Positions 17,410 through 26,072 of a stretch of 64,000 nucleotides of DNA are shown in pieces. The stretch comes from KBS50 sp042666615. Lineage in GTDB: Bacteria; Actinomycetota; Actinomycetes; Mycobacteriales; Micromonosporaceae. Every line of letters starts with the position of its first letter. The stretch's first letter is position 1. Location of the stretch: positions 35,953 to 99,952 of the forward strand of contig NZ_JBHTDD010000027.1 of assembly GCF_042666615.1 (NCBI RefSeq), read 5' to 3'. Both the position numbers and the translations under genes were made by a program. The notes under the pieces were generated by a model, which saw nothing but the letters and a program-made list of their open reading frames with translations, did no database searches and had not been told where the DNA came from.

Positions 17410-18525
17410 CTAGTGGTCCGTGCGGCGCCGGGCGACCTCGGCCAGTGCCACGGCGGCCGCCACGCTGGCGTTGAGCGACTCCACGTCCGACACCATCGGG
17501 ATGCTGACCTGGAGGTCACACGTCTCGCCGACCAGCCGGGACAGGCCACGACCCTCGGAGCCGACGACCACCACCAGCGGGCCGACGGCGACCTCCAGGT
17601 CGTACAGGCTGGTCCCACCGTCGGCATCCAGGCCGACGACCAGGAACCCGGCCTTCTGGCACGCCTTGAGCGACCGGGTCAGGTTCGTCACCTGGCTCAC
17701 CGGCACCCGCGCCGCGGCGCCAGCGCTGGTCCGCCAGGCGGTCGCGGTGATTCCCGACGCCCGCCGCTCGGGTACCAACACACCGTGTGCACCGAACGCC
17801 GCGGCCGACCGGATCACCGCACCCAGGTTGCGCGGATCGGTGACGCCGTCCAGCGCCACCAGCAGCGGCGCGGTCTGCTCCAGCGCCGCCGCCACCAGGT
17901 CGTCGAACGGCTCGTACGCGAACGGCGGCACCTGGAGCCCGACGCCCTGGTGCAGCACACCACCGGTCATCCGGTCCAGCTCGGCCCGGCTGATCTCGAG
18001 TAGGGCGATCCCCCGGTCGGAGGCGGTCCGCACGATCTCGTTGACCCGGTCGTCGATGTCGATGCCCTGGGCGACGTACAACGCGGTGGCCGGCACCTGG
18101 GTGCGCAGCGACTCCAGGACGGGGTTACGGCCGACGATCAGCTCGGGAGCCTCCCGGGCGGGGTTGGACCGGCGACCGGGAGCGACCCGCGGCCCGGACC
18201 GGGCCGGCGCTCCGCCGCGACCGGCACGCGCGGGCGGCACGCCGCGACCGCCACCCTTGCCCCAGGTGGTGTCCTTCGTGCCTGGCTTGCCGATTTTGGG
18301 GGTGCGGCCCTCCTCGGCCGCCGCACGGCGCTCCTTCTCCTGCTTCCAGGCCGTGCGCTGCGGCAGCTTCTCGGTGCCGGAGTAACCCTTGTGCCACGGC
18401 CGCTCGTCCGCGGGCAGGGTGCGCCCCCGGCCGGCGAGGGCGTCCCGGTGCTTACCCCCGGAGCCTTTCGAGGCGCCCCGCTTGGAGGTCACCCGCCGGC
18501 TGCGGTTCTGCGAGTTGCCGGGCAT
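17410..18525 (-). CDS. rlmB: 23S rRNA (guanosine-2'-O-)-methyltransferase RlmB (SpoU/TrmH family)
   Basis: 371 residues. A basic, low-complexity extension of about 120 residues precedes a substrate-binding domain (ELIVGRNPVLESLR). The SPOUT knot domain then shows its three motifs: DPRNLGAVIRSAAAFGAHG, VVVVGSEGRGLSRL, and SIPMVSDVESLNASVAAAVA. RlmB methylates the 2'-oxygen of G2251 in the 23S rRNA peptidyl-transferase region. The long basic N-terminus is common in actinobacterial homologues and may help RNA binding. The ATG overlaps the cysS stop by one base (TGATG), so the genes are coupled, as in other actinobacteria where the pair follows ispF. Confidence 0.92.
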   Translation of the reverse strand: MPGNSQNRSRRVTSKRGASKGSGGKHRDALAGRGRTLPADERPWHKGYSGTEKLPQRTAWKQEKERRAAAEEGRTPKIGKPGTKDTTWGKGGGRGVPPARAGRGGAPARSGPRVAPGRRSNPAREAPELIVGRNPVLESLRTQVPATALYVAQGIDIDDRVNEIVRTASDRGIALLEISRAELDRMTGGVLHQGVGLQVPPFAYEPFDDLVAAALEQTAPLLVALDGVTDPRNLGAVIRSAAAFGAHGVLVPERRASGITATAWRTSAGAAARVPVSQVTNLTRSLKACQKAGFLVVGLDADGGTSLYDLEVAVGPLVVVVGSEGRGLSRLVGETCDLQVSIPMVSDVESLNASVAAAVALAEVARRRTDH

Positions 18526-19940
18526 CAGTTACCTTCTCCGATCGTCCATCGCGGCCCGTGCGGAGTGTCCTCCACCACGATGCCGGCCTGGTTGAGCTGG
18601 TCGCGCACGGCGTCCGCCGCGGCCCAGTCCTTACGCGCGCGAGCCTGCGTCCGTTGTTCGAGGGCCAGCGCCACCAGGGCGTCGGCCACTCCTCGCAGGT
18701 CGCTGGCCTGGTCCTCGCCGACCCACACGGGGTCGAGCGGGTCGACGCCGAGGATGCCCAGCATCGCCCGCACGGCGGTGAGCGCCGAACGCAGGGCCGC
18801 GTCGTCACCCTCGCCGAGCGCCGTGTTGCCGTCCCGGAGCACGTCGTGCAGCACGGCCAGCGCCGCCGAGGTGTTCAGGTCGTCGTCCATCGCGTCGACG
18901 AAGCCCTTGGGCAGGTCGCCGAGGCCCCCGGGGCCGATCCGTTCGGCGGCCCGACGCACGAAGCCCTCGATCCGCCGGTACGCGACGGCCGACTCGCGCA
19001 GCGACTCCTCGGTGTAGTCGATCAGGGAGCGGTAGTGCGCCGCGACGATGTAATAGCGGAACTCGACCGGCCGCACCCCCAGCTCAGCCACGTACTCCAG
19101 ACCGAGCGCGTTCCCCACCGACTTGCCCATCTTGACCCCGGCGAGGCTGAGCAGCCCGTGATGCACCCAGTAGCGGGCGAAGCCGAGCCCGGCCGCCCGC
19201 GACTGGGCGATCTCGTTCTCGTGGTGCGGGAAGATCAGGTCCAGCCCGCCACCGTGGATGTCGAACTCGTCACCCAAGTAGCGCCGGCACATCGCCGAGC
19301 ACTCGATGTGCCAGCCGGGCCGGCCGCGGCCCCACGGCGACGGCCAGTACGCGTCGGCCGGCTCGTCCGGCTTGACGCCCTTCCACAGCGCGAAGTCGCG
19401 GGGATCGCGCTTGGCCCGGTCGGGTGCGTCATCCGCCGACTGCATGGCGTCGGGGGACTGCCCGGACAGCGCGCCGTACGCCGGGTCGGAGGCCACGTCG
19501 AAGTAGACGTCACCGGAGCCGTCCGCCGCCGGGTAGGCGTGACCGCGGTCGATCAGCTCCCGGATCAGCTCGTGCATCTCCGGGATGTGGCCGGTGGCTC
19601 GCGGCTCGTAGGTCGGGGGCAGCACGTTGAGTGCCCGGTAGTCGGCGGCCAGCCGCACCTCGTTCGCGTACGCGATCGCCCAGAACGGCTCCCCCCGCTC
19701 GATCGACTTCACCAGGATCTTGTCGTCGATGTCGGTGAGGTTCCGAACGAACCGGACGGCGTAGCCCGACCGCGTCAGCCAGCGGCGCAGCACGTCGTAG
19801 TTGACGCCCGAACGCAGGTGGCCGATGTGCGGTGGTCCTTGCAGCGTGAGCCCACACAGGTAGACCCCCACCTTGCCGGCTTCCCGCGGGACGAAGTCCC
19901 GCACCGATCTGGTGGCGGTGTCGTACAGACGAAGGCTCAC
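18525..19940 (-). CDS. cysS: Cysteinyl-tRNA synthetase
   Basis: 471 residues, the usual length. The class I HIGH signature appears as GPPHIGHLRSG and KMSKS as VKMGKSVGN. Zinc-site residues are YLCGLT, HIECSAMC and HHENEIAQS. It charges tRNA-Cys in the cytoplasm. The first residues VSLRLYDTATRSVRDF and a TACCCT hexamer ending six bases upstream set the GTG at 19940 as the start of a leaderless transcript. The ORF could be extended, but the extension is low-complexity repeat-derived sequence. In most actinobacteria ispF lies directly upstream; here a divergent IclR gene takes that place and ispF is 27 kb away. Confidence 0.95.
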   Translation of the reverse strand: MSLRLYDTATRSVRDFVPREAGKVGVYLCGLTLQGPPHIGHLRSGVNYDVLRRWLTRSGYAVRFVRNLTDIDDKILVKSIERGEPFWAIAYANEVRLAADYRALNVLPPTYEPRATGHIPEMHELIRELIDRGHAYPAADGSGDVYFDVASDPAYGALSGQSPDAMQSADDAPDRAKRDPRDFALWKGVKPDEPADAYWPSPWGRGRPGWHIECSAMCRRYLGDEFDIHGGGLDLIFPHHENEIAQSRAAGLGFARYWVHHGLLSLAGVKMGKSVGNALGLEYVAELGVRPVEFRYYIVAAHYRSLIDYTEESLRESAVAYRRIEGFVRRAAERIGPGGLGDLPKGFVDAMDDDLNTSAALAVLHDVLRDGNTALGEGDDAALRSALTAVRAMLGILGVDPLDPVWVGEDQASDLRGVADALVALALEQRTQARARKDWAAADAVRDQLNQAGIVVEDTPHGPRWTIGEGN

Positions 19941-19946
19941 CTTCCC

Positions 19947-19952
19947 AGGGTA
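19947..19952 (-). promoter_or_regulatory. -10 hexamer of a leaderless transcript (cysS)
   Basis: TACCCT on the minus strand, six bases before the GTG at 19940. Confidence 0.5.
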
Positions 19953-20024
19953 GCCGCCGGCCCGGCCCCGGCATCGACCGGAGCCGTGGCCGCCGGTCCG
20001 GTTCCGGTCTCGACCGGAGCCGTA
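19953..20024. repeat. 36-base tandem repeat in the cysS/IclR divergent promoter
   Basis: Units 19953-19988 and 19989-20024 share about 30 of 36 bases, each ending CGACCGGAGCCGT plus one or two bases. The second unit ends inside the -10 hexamer of the IclR gene, so the duplication changes promoter spacing between the divergent genes. Confidence 0.8.
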
Positions 20025-20028
20025 CGCT
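20023..20028 (+). promoter_or_regulatory. -10 hexamer of a leaderless transcript (IclR gene)
   Basis: TACGCT, six bases before the second of two consecutive GTG codons (20035). Confidence 0.5.
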
Positions 20029-20034
20029 GCGGTG

Positions 20035-20694
20035 GTGGAGACGACCGACCACCAGGCGCGGCGAACGGGTGAGTCCGCGCAGACGCTGGACCGCGGTCTG
20101 CGGCTGCTGCACCTGGTCGCGGACGCGCCCAACGGCCTCACGGTCACCGAGGCGGCGACCCGGCTCGCGGTCGGTCGGGCGGTCGTCTACCGGCTGGTCG
20201 GGGCGCTCACCGAATACGGCATGGTGCGCCGGGACACCGGCGGCCGGCTCCGCCTGGGAGCGGGGGTGCTGCACCTGGCCCGGCGGGCGCAGCCGCTGCT
20301 CGCCGAGGGTGCGCTGCCGGCGCTGCGCAAGCTGGCCGAGCAGGCCGGGGCGACCGCCCACCTGACCGTCGTCGAGGGCGGGGAGGGGGTGGCCCTCGCC
20401 GTCGTCGAGCCGACCTGGACCGCGTTCCATGTGGCGTACCGAACCGGGTCCCGACACCCGCTCGACCGGGGAGCCGCCGGCCAGGCCATCCTCGCCGGCC
20501 GGGCGGGTCAGTCGCGGCCGGTCGCCACCAGTGGCGAGTTGCAGCCCGGGGCGTACGGGGTGGCGGCGCCGGTCCTCGGCGTGCCTGGCCTGGAAGCCAG
20601 CGTGGGGGTGGTGGCGCTGGCTCCGCTGGACGTCGGGACGGTCGGCGAGCAGGTCCGCACGGCGGCCGAGTCGGTGGCCCGCGCGCTGAGCTGA
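20035..20694 (+). CDS. IclR-family transcriptional regulator
   Basis: 219 residues. The winged helix-turn-helix at about residues 15-75 reads TLDRGLRLLHLVADAPNGLT, VTEAATRLAVGRAVVYRLVG and LTEYGMVRRD. An effector-binding GAF-like domain follows (GATAHLTVVEGGEGVALAVV, HPLDRGAAGQAIL, GVAAPVLGVPGLEASVGVV). The second domain is shorter than the family average. It is a cytoplasmic DNA-binding regulator with unknown effector. It is divergent from cysS and convergent with fumC. GTG at 20035 rather than 20032 was chosen because of the -10 spacing. Confidence 0.85.
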   Translation: METTDHQARRTGESAQTLDRGLRLLHLVADAPNGLTVTEAATRLAVGRAVVYRLVGALTEYGMVRRDTGGRLRLGAGVLHLARRAQPLLAEGALPALRKLAEQAGATAHLTVVEGGEGVALAVVEPTWTAFHVAYRTGSRHPLDRGAAGQAILAGRAGQSRPVATSGELQPGAYGVAAPVLGVPGLEASVGVVALAPLDVGTVGEQVRTAAESVARALS

Positions 20695-20721
20695 CCGGCG
20701 CGAATCAGGTCAGAGGCATCC

Positions 20722-22122
20722 TCAGGGGTGGGTCATCCGGAGGACGTCCAGGGCCTCGTCCAGTTGCTCCTCGGTGAGCTTGCCGGCCTCGACGTGCCCC
20801 CGGGACAGCACCACCTCGCGGATCGACCGTTCCTGGGCCAGCGCCTCCTTCGCTATCGAGGCGGCCTCGTCGTACCCCAGGTGCCGGTTCAGCGGTGTGA
20901 CGATCGACGGCGAACCCTCCGCGTACGCGAGGCAGACGTCCTCGTTCGCGGCCAGGTCGGCCACGCACCGGTCGGCCAGTAGTCGGCTGACGGCGGACAC
21001 CAGCCGGATCGATTCCAGCAGGTTGCGGGCCAGCACGGGGAGCATCACGTTCAGTTCGAAGTCGCCCTGCGATCCGGCGAAGCCGACGGCGGAGTCGTTG
21101 CCCACCACCTGCGCGCAGACCTGCCGGACCGCCTCGCAGACCACGGGGTTGACCTTGCCGGGCATGATCGACGAGCCGGGCTGGAGGTCGGGGATGCGCA
21201 GCTCACGCAAGCCGGCCCGGGGACCCGAGCCCATCCAGCGGATGTCATTGGCGATCTTGTACAGCCCCACCGCTACGGTCCGCACCTGGCCCGAGGTCTC
21301 CACAAGCGCGTCCCGGGCGCCCTGCGCCTCGAAGTGGTTCCGCGCCTCGGTCACCGGCAGGCCGGTCTGCTCGCGCAGCCGGTCGACGACCCGGGCGGCG
21401 AACCCGAGTGGGGTGTTGATCCCGGTGCCGACGGCGGTGCCACCCAGCGGCAACTCGGCCAGCCGGGGCAACGCCGAGGAGAGCCGGTCCACGCCGTACC
21501 GGACCTGCGCGGCGTACCCGGAGAACTCCTGCCCGAGGGTGACCGGCGTGGCGTCCATCAGGTGTGTTCGGCCCGCCTTGACCACGGTGGCGAACTCCTC
21601 CGCCTTCGCCTCCAGCGCACCGGCCAGGTGCTCCAGCGCCGGGACCAGGTCGTGCACGACGGCGTGCGTCGCGGCGAGGTGAATGGACGAGGGAAACACG
21701 TCGTTGCTGGACTGCGAGGCGTTGACGTCGTCGTTCGGATGCACCTCGCGGCCCAGTTCCCGGGCGGCCAGCGTGGCGATCACCTCATTGGCGTTCATGT
21801 TGGACGAGGTGCCGGAGCCGGTCTGGAAGACGTCGATCGGGAACTGGTCGTCGTAGCCGCCGTCGGCAACATGCGCCGCGGCCGTGGCGATCGCCGCGCC
21901 GACCTCCGCGTCGATCACCCTCAGATCGGCATTGACCTGGGCCGCCGCGCCCTTGATCTGGGCCAGCGCGCGGATGTGCGCCGGTTCCAACCCGCGTCCG
22001 GAAATCGGGAAGTTCTGCACCGCGCGCTGCGTCTGTGCCCGCCACAGCGCGTCGGCGGGAACCTCGACCTCGCCCATCGTGTCGCGTTCGATCCGGTATC
22101 CGGCAGCCTCTGGAGTCGTCAC
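20722..22122 (-). CDS. fumC: Fumarate hydratase, class II
   Basis: 466 residues, the normal length. The superfamily signature GSSIMPGKVNP is present, with the earlier motifs TGSGTSSNMNANEV, HPNDDVNASQSSNDVFPSS (substrate-binding Thr/Ser/Asn) and TVVKAGRTHLMDATPVTLGQ (catalytic His region). It interconverts fumarate and malate in the citric acid cycle and needs no iron-sulfur cluster. The GTG at 22122 begins VTTPEAAGYRIERDTMGEV; AGGATGGGGG lies just upstream. A class I fumarase is encoded 4 kb away, giving the organism two unrelated enzymes for the same reaction. Confidence 0.95.
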   Translation of the reverse strand: MTTPEAAGYRIERDTMGEVEVPADALWRAQTQRAVQNFPISGRGLEPAHIRALAQIKGAAAQVNADLRVIDAEVGAAIATAAAHVADGGYDDQFPIDVFQTGSGTSSNMNANEVIATLAARELGREVHPNDDVNASQSSNDVFPSSIHLAATHAVVHDLVPALEHLAGALEAKAEEFATVVKAGRTHLMDATPVTLGQEFSGYAAQVRYGVDRLSSALPRLAELPLGGTAVGTGINTPLGFAARVVDRLREQTGLPVTEARNHFEAQGARDALVETSGQVRTVAVGLYKIANDIRWMGSGPRAGLRELRIPDLQPGSSIMPGKVNPVVCEAVRQVCAQVVGNDSAVGFAGSQGDFELNVMLPVLARNLLESIRLVSAVSRLLADRCVADLAANEDVCLAYAEGSPSIVTPLNRHLGYDEAASIAKEALAQERSIREVVLSRGHVEAGKLTEEQLDEALDVLRMTHP

Positions 22123-22298
22123 GCCCCCATCCTGCCGCGCCACCGGCCGGTTCGCAGATGATCGCCGCGCGCCGGGATGTCCGGGTGGACGGCGCTCGCC
22201 CGATCCCCGTACCGTGCCCCGAGGGCCCAGAACGGCTCCGCGGAAGGCCCGGATTTCGCACAACAGGACTTTCGCACAACACGTACGAAGGGGACCAG

Positions 22299-22805
22299 AT
22301 GCGACGCGGCCTCGTGGCGCTCACGCTGTCCGGCGTCCTGGCCGGGCTCGCGGGCTGCGGCAGTGACGGCGGCTCGACCGACGCGGGGCCCTCCTCGGCC
22401 GCGCCCACCAGCGCCTCGCCGAGCCCGGCCGCGGCCGACTACACGGCCGACACCCAGAAGGTCTGCGCCGAGTTGGACACCTCGTTGAACGCCGGTGTGA
22501 AGGCGTTCGGCACGGGGCTCGGGGAAATGATCGCCCACCGGGAGGCGGGCAAGACCGCGGAGGCGAACAAGGCGAAGCAGGCCGCCCAGAAGCGCGCGAA
22601 CGACCTGGCGACCCAGGTCCGGACCAGCACCGGAGCGGCGTTGGACCCCGACTTCCAGGCCGCGGGCGCCAAGGCGGCCGACGCCATCGCGGCGAGCGCC
22701 GAAGACGAGGCGTTCTTCGCCGGGTTGAAGACGGAGAAGGACATCACCGCGTTGGAGAGCGAGGTCTCGAACTGGGTGGTCCCGGTGGCGGCCTACTGCG
22801 GCTGA
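22299..22805 (+). CDS. Small secreted lipoprotein
   Basis: 168 residues. A type II signal peptide with lipobox LAGC ends at Cys20 (VLAGLAGCGSDGG). A Ser/Ala/Pro linker is followed by an alpha-helical domain with two cysteines (VCAELDTSLN and the C-terminal AAYCG) that could form a disulfide. It would be attached to the outer face of the membrane. I recognise no specific family. GAAGGGG precedes the ATG. It stands alone between divergent fumC and the convergent AfsR-like gene. Confidence 0.75.
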   Translation: MRRGLVALTLSGVLAGLAGCGSDGGSTDAGPSSAAPTSASPSPAAADYTADTQKVCAELDTSLNAGVKAFGTGLGEMIAHREAGKTAEANKAKQAAQKRANDLATQVRTSTGAALDPDFQAAGAKAADAIAASAEDEAFFAGLKTEKDITALESEVSNWVVPVAAYCG

Positions 22806-22857
22806 CGGTCACGTCCACACCGGTCCCCGGCGTGTCCGCACCCTGACCCGCACTGGG

Positions 22858-25800
22858 TCAACCGGCGGGTTTTCCGGACCCGGGCGGATCGGTGGCCGCT
22901 CGGTCCAGCTCAGCCAACCGCCGTTCGACGTCGGCCCAGTCCGGCATCAGGAGCTGCCGGTACAGCCCCCGGGCGCGCAGCCAGTACGTCCGCGCGGCCG
23001 ACGGATCGGTCCCCCGGAGGCAGTTGCCGAGCCCGTCCAGCGCGCGTGCCCGCTCAGCCTGCAACCCGATCCGGCTCGCCTGCCCGAGAGCCCGTTCGTG
23101 AGCCTCCCGCGCCGCCGTCACGTCGCCGATGGCCAGCAGCGCCCGCCCGAGGTCGTTGTGGGTCGCGCAGACCCCGGCCAGGTGCCCGCCGTTCACCATC
23201 GCCGACAGTGCCTCGCGGTGCCGGACAATCGCGTCGCGCGGCCGACCCAACGCGAGCTCGACGCTCCCGATCCCGTTCAGGATCTCGCCCACGGCGGCCT
23301 GGTCGCCCTGCGCCAGCCTGGCCCGCAGCGCCAGCCGGAACCGGCGTAGCGCCGGCTCGTACTCACCGAGCCGGGCCCGCACCAGACCGATGTCGTGCAA
23401 CGCGCCCGCGACGATCCCCCGATCCCCCACCTGCTGGGCCAGCAGCATCTTGTTGCGGAACGCCACGAGCGCCTCGTCGTAACGACCCTGATGCATGACG
23501 ATCGTCCCGTACGAGCTGAGCACGCTGGCGATCACCCCCGGATCACCCTGCCGGCGGGCCAGCTCCAGGGCCTGCCTGCCGTGCCGCTCGGCCAGCTCCG
23601 GCCAACCCAGATAGTCGTACGGTGCGGTCAGGTTGCCGTGCGCGCTGATCTGCCCGTTCACGTCACCGATCCGCTGCCGCAACCGGAGTACCGCCACCAT
23701 CGCGTCGATCGCCCGCTGGAACTGGCCGAACCGGTAGTAGGCCGAGGCGAGGTAGTTCTGCATGGTGGCCGCCGCCACGTCGTCACCGAGTTCCTCCGCC
23801 GCGCGCAGTCCGGTCGTGTGGGTCATGACCAGGTCGTCCAGATGACCGGCGAGGAAATACCAACGCCAGCCGGCCCGGGCCAACCGCCAGGCGTGCTCCC
23901 GGTAGCCGGAGCGGGCCGCCCAGTCCACAAGCGCCACCAGGTTCGACCGCTCGGCCTCGAACCACGCCCGGCCCCGCGCCGTCCATGACTCGACGAGGTC
24001 CGGACGGCGGGCGGGCCACGGTATCTCGTACGCGCTCATCGGCAGTTCGAGGCTGCGCCCGATCTGGGCCGCCACCCGCAGGTAGAGGTCCAGCAGGCCG
24101 AGCCGGGCCCGTTCGACCTCGGTCGGGTCCGTCGAGGTGGTGAGCAGGCCACGAGCGTACTCGCGAAGCAGGTCGTGGAACCGGAACCGGTCGGCCGCCA
24201 GTTCCTCGATGAGATGGGCGTCCACCAGCTCGTCGAGCAGGTCGCGGGCCGCCGGCAGGGACAGGCCGGCCACCGCCGCCGCCGCGTACCCGCCGAAGTG
24301 CCCGCCGGGATGCAGCCCCAGCAGCCGGAACATCCGTTGCGCCGGGCCGCTCAACTGCTCGTACGACAGGGCGAAGGCGTCCGATACGGTGCGCTGCTCG
24401 GCGGTGAGCCCGGCCAACAGCGGCCCGTCCCCGCCCAGCCGCTCGGCCAGGTCGGCGAGCCGCCAGCGCGGCCGGTGCGCCAACCGGGCCCCCGCCATCC
24501 TGATGGCCAGCGGGAGGTACCCGCACCGACGGACCACCTCCGCGGCGATCTCCGGCTCCGCCGCCACCCGCTGCCGGCCACCCACCCGGGCCAGCAGCTC
24601 CGCCGCGTCCTCCGGCGTGAGCAGCGACAACGGATGCGGACGTACGCCGTCCAGCCCGACCAGCCGGCGGCGGCTGGTCACCAGGGTCAGGCAACCCGGC
24701 GCGTTGGGCAGCAACGGTTCCACCTGGGCGGCGCTCGCCGCGTTGTCCAGCACGATGACCGCCCGCCGGCCGGCCAGTTCGCTGCGCCACCGGGCGATCC
24801 GGTCGTCCAGCTCGGCCGGTATCCGCTCGCTCGGCACGCCGAGCTGCCGCAGCAGGATGTCCAGTGCCGTGACCGGGGTCAGCGGGCGACGCCGGCTGTG
24901 TCCATGCAGGTCGACGAAGAGCTGGCCGTCCGGATAGCGGTCGGCCAGCGTGGTGGCCAGATACACGGCGAGGGTCGTCTTGCCACTGCCCGGCATGCCG
25001 TCGATGACCTGAACGCACGGTGCCTCCGCACCGGCCTGGTCGATCTCCTTGAGCAGGGCCGTCACGGCTTCGTCCCGGCCGGTGAAGTCGGCGGTCACCG
25101 GGGGCAGCGAGCGTGGTGGGATGACCGGCCGGTCGCCTCCGTCCGGGCCGTCGAGGCCGCCGTCCAGGATCCGCCGGTGCAGGTCGCGCAGCGCCGGTCC
25201 GGGTTCGATGCCCAGCTCGTCGATGCTGATCCGGTAGCCGGTGCGATAGACGTCGAGCGCGTCGGCCTGCCGACCGACCGCACACAACGCCCGCATCAGT
25301 TGGCCCCGCAGCCGTTCCCGCAGCGGATGCTGCTCGACCAGGCCGGTCAGCTCGTCGACGAGGTTGCGGCCCCGACCGAGGGCGAGTTCGACCTCCACGC
25401 ACTCCTCGATGACGACGGCCCGCTGTTCGTCCAGCGCCCGGGCACCGGCCCGGACGGCGGGACTCTCGATGCCGGTGAGGGCCGGGCCGCGCCACAGGGC
25501 CAGCGCGGCGTGGAAGTCACGCCGGGCGTCCGCTGGCCGGCCGGCGCCCACGGCCCGCCGGCCCGCGGTGACGAGGCCGCGGAAGACGTCGGCGTCCAGG
25601 TCGCCGGGGGCCACCCGGATCAGGTACCCGGCCGGATCGGTGACCAGCGCACCGACGGGAAGGCCGGCGACGGCGAACAGCCGGCGCAGCCGGGACACGC
25701 AGTTCTGCAGTTGTCCCCGCGCGGTGGCCGGCGGATCCACCGCCCAGACAGCGTCGATCAACTGATGCACCGGCACCACCTGGCCGGGGTGTAGCAGGAG

Positions 25801-25884
25801 CATGGCGAGCACCACACGGTCCCGGTTGGCGGTCACCTTCACTCCACCGTGGACGTACAACGCTCCCAGGATCCCGAACCGCAT
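22858..25884 (-). CDS. AfsR/SARP-type regulator with NB-ARC and TPR domains
   Basis: 1008 residues. Order: OmpR-like winged helix (about 1-95, MRFGILGALYVHGGVKVTAN), bacterial transcriptional activator domain (about 100-245, ending ISIDELGIEPGPALRDLHRR), NB-ARC ATPase (about 265-560), then TPR repeats to the C-terminus. In the ATPase, Walker A is GMPGSGKTT, Walker B RRAVIVLDNAAS, and GCYLPLA-like RRCGYLPLAIRMAG is also seen. AfsR homologues integrate signals to switch on secondary metabolism or other regulons. ATG at 25884 was preferred to GTG 25896 because GGGGAG lies four bases upstream. Target genes are not evident nearby. Confidence 0.88.
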   Translation of the reverse strand: MRFGILGALYVHGGVKVTANRDRVVLAMLLLHPGQVVPVHQLIDAVWAVDPPATARGQLQNCVSRLRRLFAVAGLPVGALVTDPAGYLIRVAPGDLDADVFRGLVTAGRRAVGAGRPADARRDFHAALALWRGPALTGIESPAVRAGARALDEQRAVVIEECVEVELALGRGRNLVDELTGLVEQHPLRERLRGQLMRALCAVGRQADALDVYRTGYRISIDELGIEPGPALRDLHRRILDGGLDGPDGGDRPVIPPRSLPPVTADFTGRDEAVTALLKEIDQAGAEAPCVQVIDGMPGSGKTTLAVYLATTLADRYPDGQLFVDLHGHSRRRPLTPVTALDILLRQLGVPSERIPAELDDRIARWRSELAGRRAVIVLDNAASAAQVEPLLPNAPGCLTLVTSRRRLVGLDGVRPHPLSLLTPEDAAELLARVGGRQRVAAEPEIAAEVVRRCGYLPLAIRMAGARLAHRPRWRLADLAERLGGDGPLLAGLTAEQRTVSDAFALSYEQLSGPAQRMFRLLGLHPGGHFGGYAAAAVAGLSLPAARDLLDELVDAHLIEELAADRFRFHDLLREYARGLLTTSTDPTEVERARLGLLDLYLRVAAQIGRSLELPMSAYEIPWPARRPDLVESWTARGRAWFEAERSNLVALVDWAARSGYREHAWRLARAGWRWYFLAGHLDDLVMTHTTGLRAAEELGDDVAAATMQNYLASAYYRFGQFQRAIDAMVAVLRLRQRIGDVNGQISAHGNLTAPYDYLGWPELAERHGRQALELARRQGDPGVIASVLSSYGTIVMHQGRYDEALVAFRNKMLLAQQVGDRGIVAGALHDIGLVRARLGEYEPALRRFRLALRARLAQGDQAAVGEILNGIGSVELALGRPRDAIVRHREALSAMVNGGHLAGVCATHNDLGRALLAIGDVTAAREAHERALGQASRIGLQAERARALDGLGNCLRGTDPSAARTYWLRARGLYRQLLMPDWADVERRLAELDRAATDPPGSGKPAG

Positions 25885-26037
25885 CGCGCTCCCCACCGAG
25901 CCTCCGCGAGCAGAGTAACGCCCCGCTCACCGCCCGAGACGGCCCGGGAGATCGATGCGGTGCGGACGATCGAGAGCGAAACGAGAGCGGTGCCCGCGAT
26001 GATGGCTGGCGGGCCCACGGGGGCTTGGCAACGGGGG
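25885..26037. other. Intergenic region upstream of the AfsR-like gene
   Basis: No gene. It contains TCGAGAG (25970-25976) and ACGAGAG (25981-25987), heptamers with an 11-base period, the geometry of SARP binding sites. Their orientation runs away from the regulator gene, so this is only suggestive. Confidence 0.3.
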
Positions 26038-26067
26038 CGGTGCGCCCGCAACGGAGCGGGCGCACCG
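26038..26067 (-). terminator. Hairpin terminator after class I fumarase
   Basis: CGGTGCGCCCGC (26038-26049) pairs perfectly with GCGGGCGCACCG (26056-26067) around a 6-base loop, 6 bases beyond the fumarase stop. Confidence 0.8.
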
Positions 26068-26072
26068 AGGGG

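Noticed and set aside
24175..25794. 539-codon plus-strand open frame
   Set aside because: Antisense to the AfsR-like regulator, whose domains are complete; no recognisable motif in the antisense product.
25970..25987. SARP-type heptamer repeat TCGAGAG/ACGAGAG as a promoter of the AfsR-like gene
   Set aside because: The 11-base period is right, but there are only two units and they point away from the gene with no -10 at the expected distance; kept only as a note in the intergenic entry.
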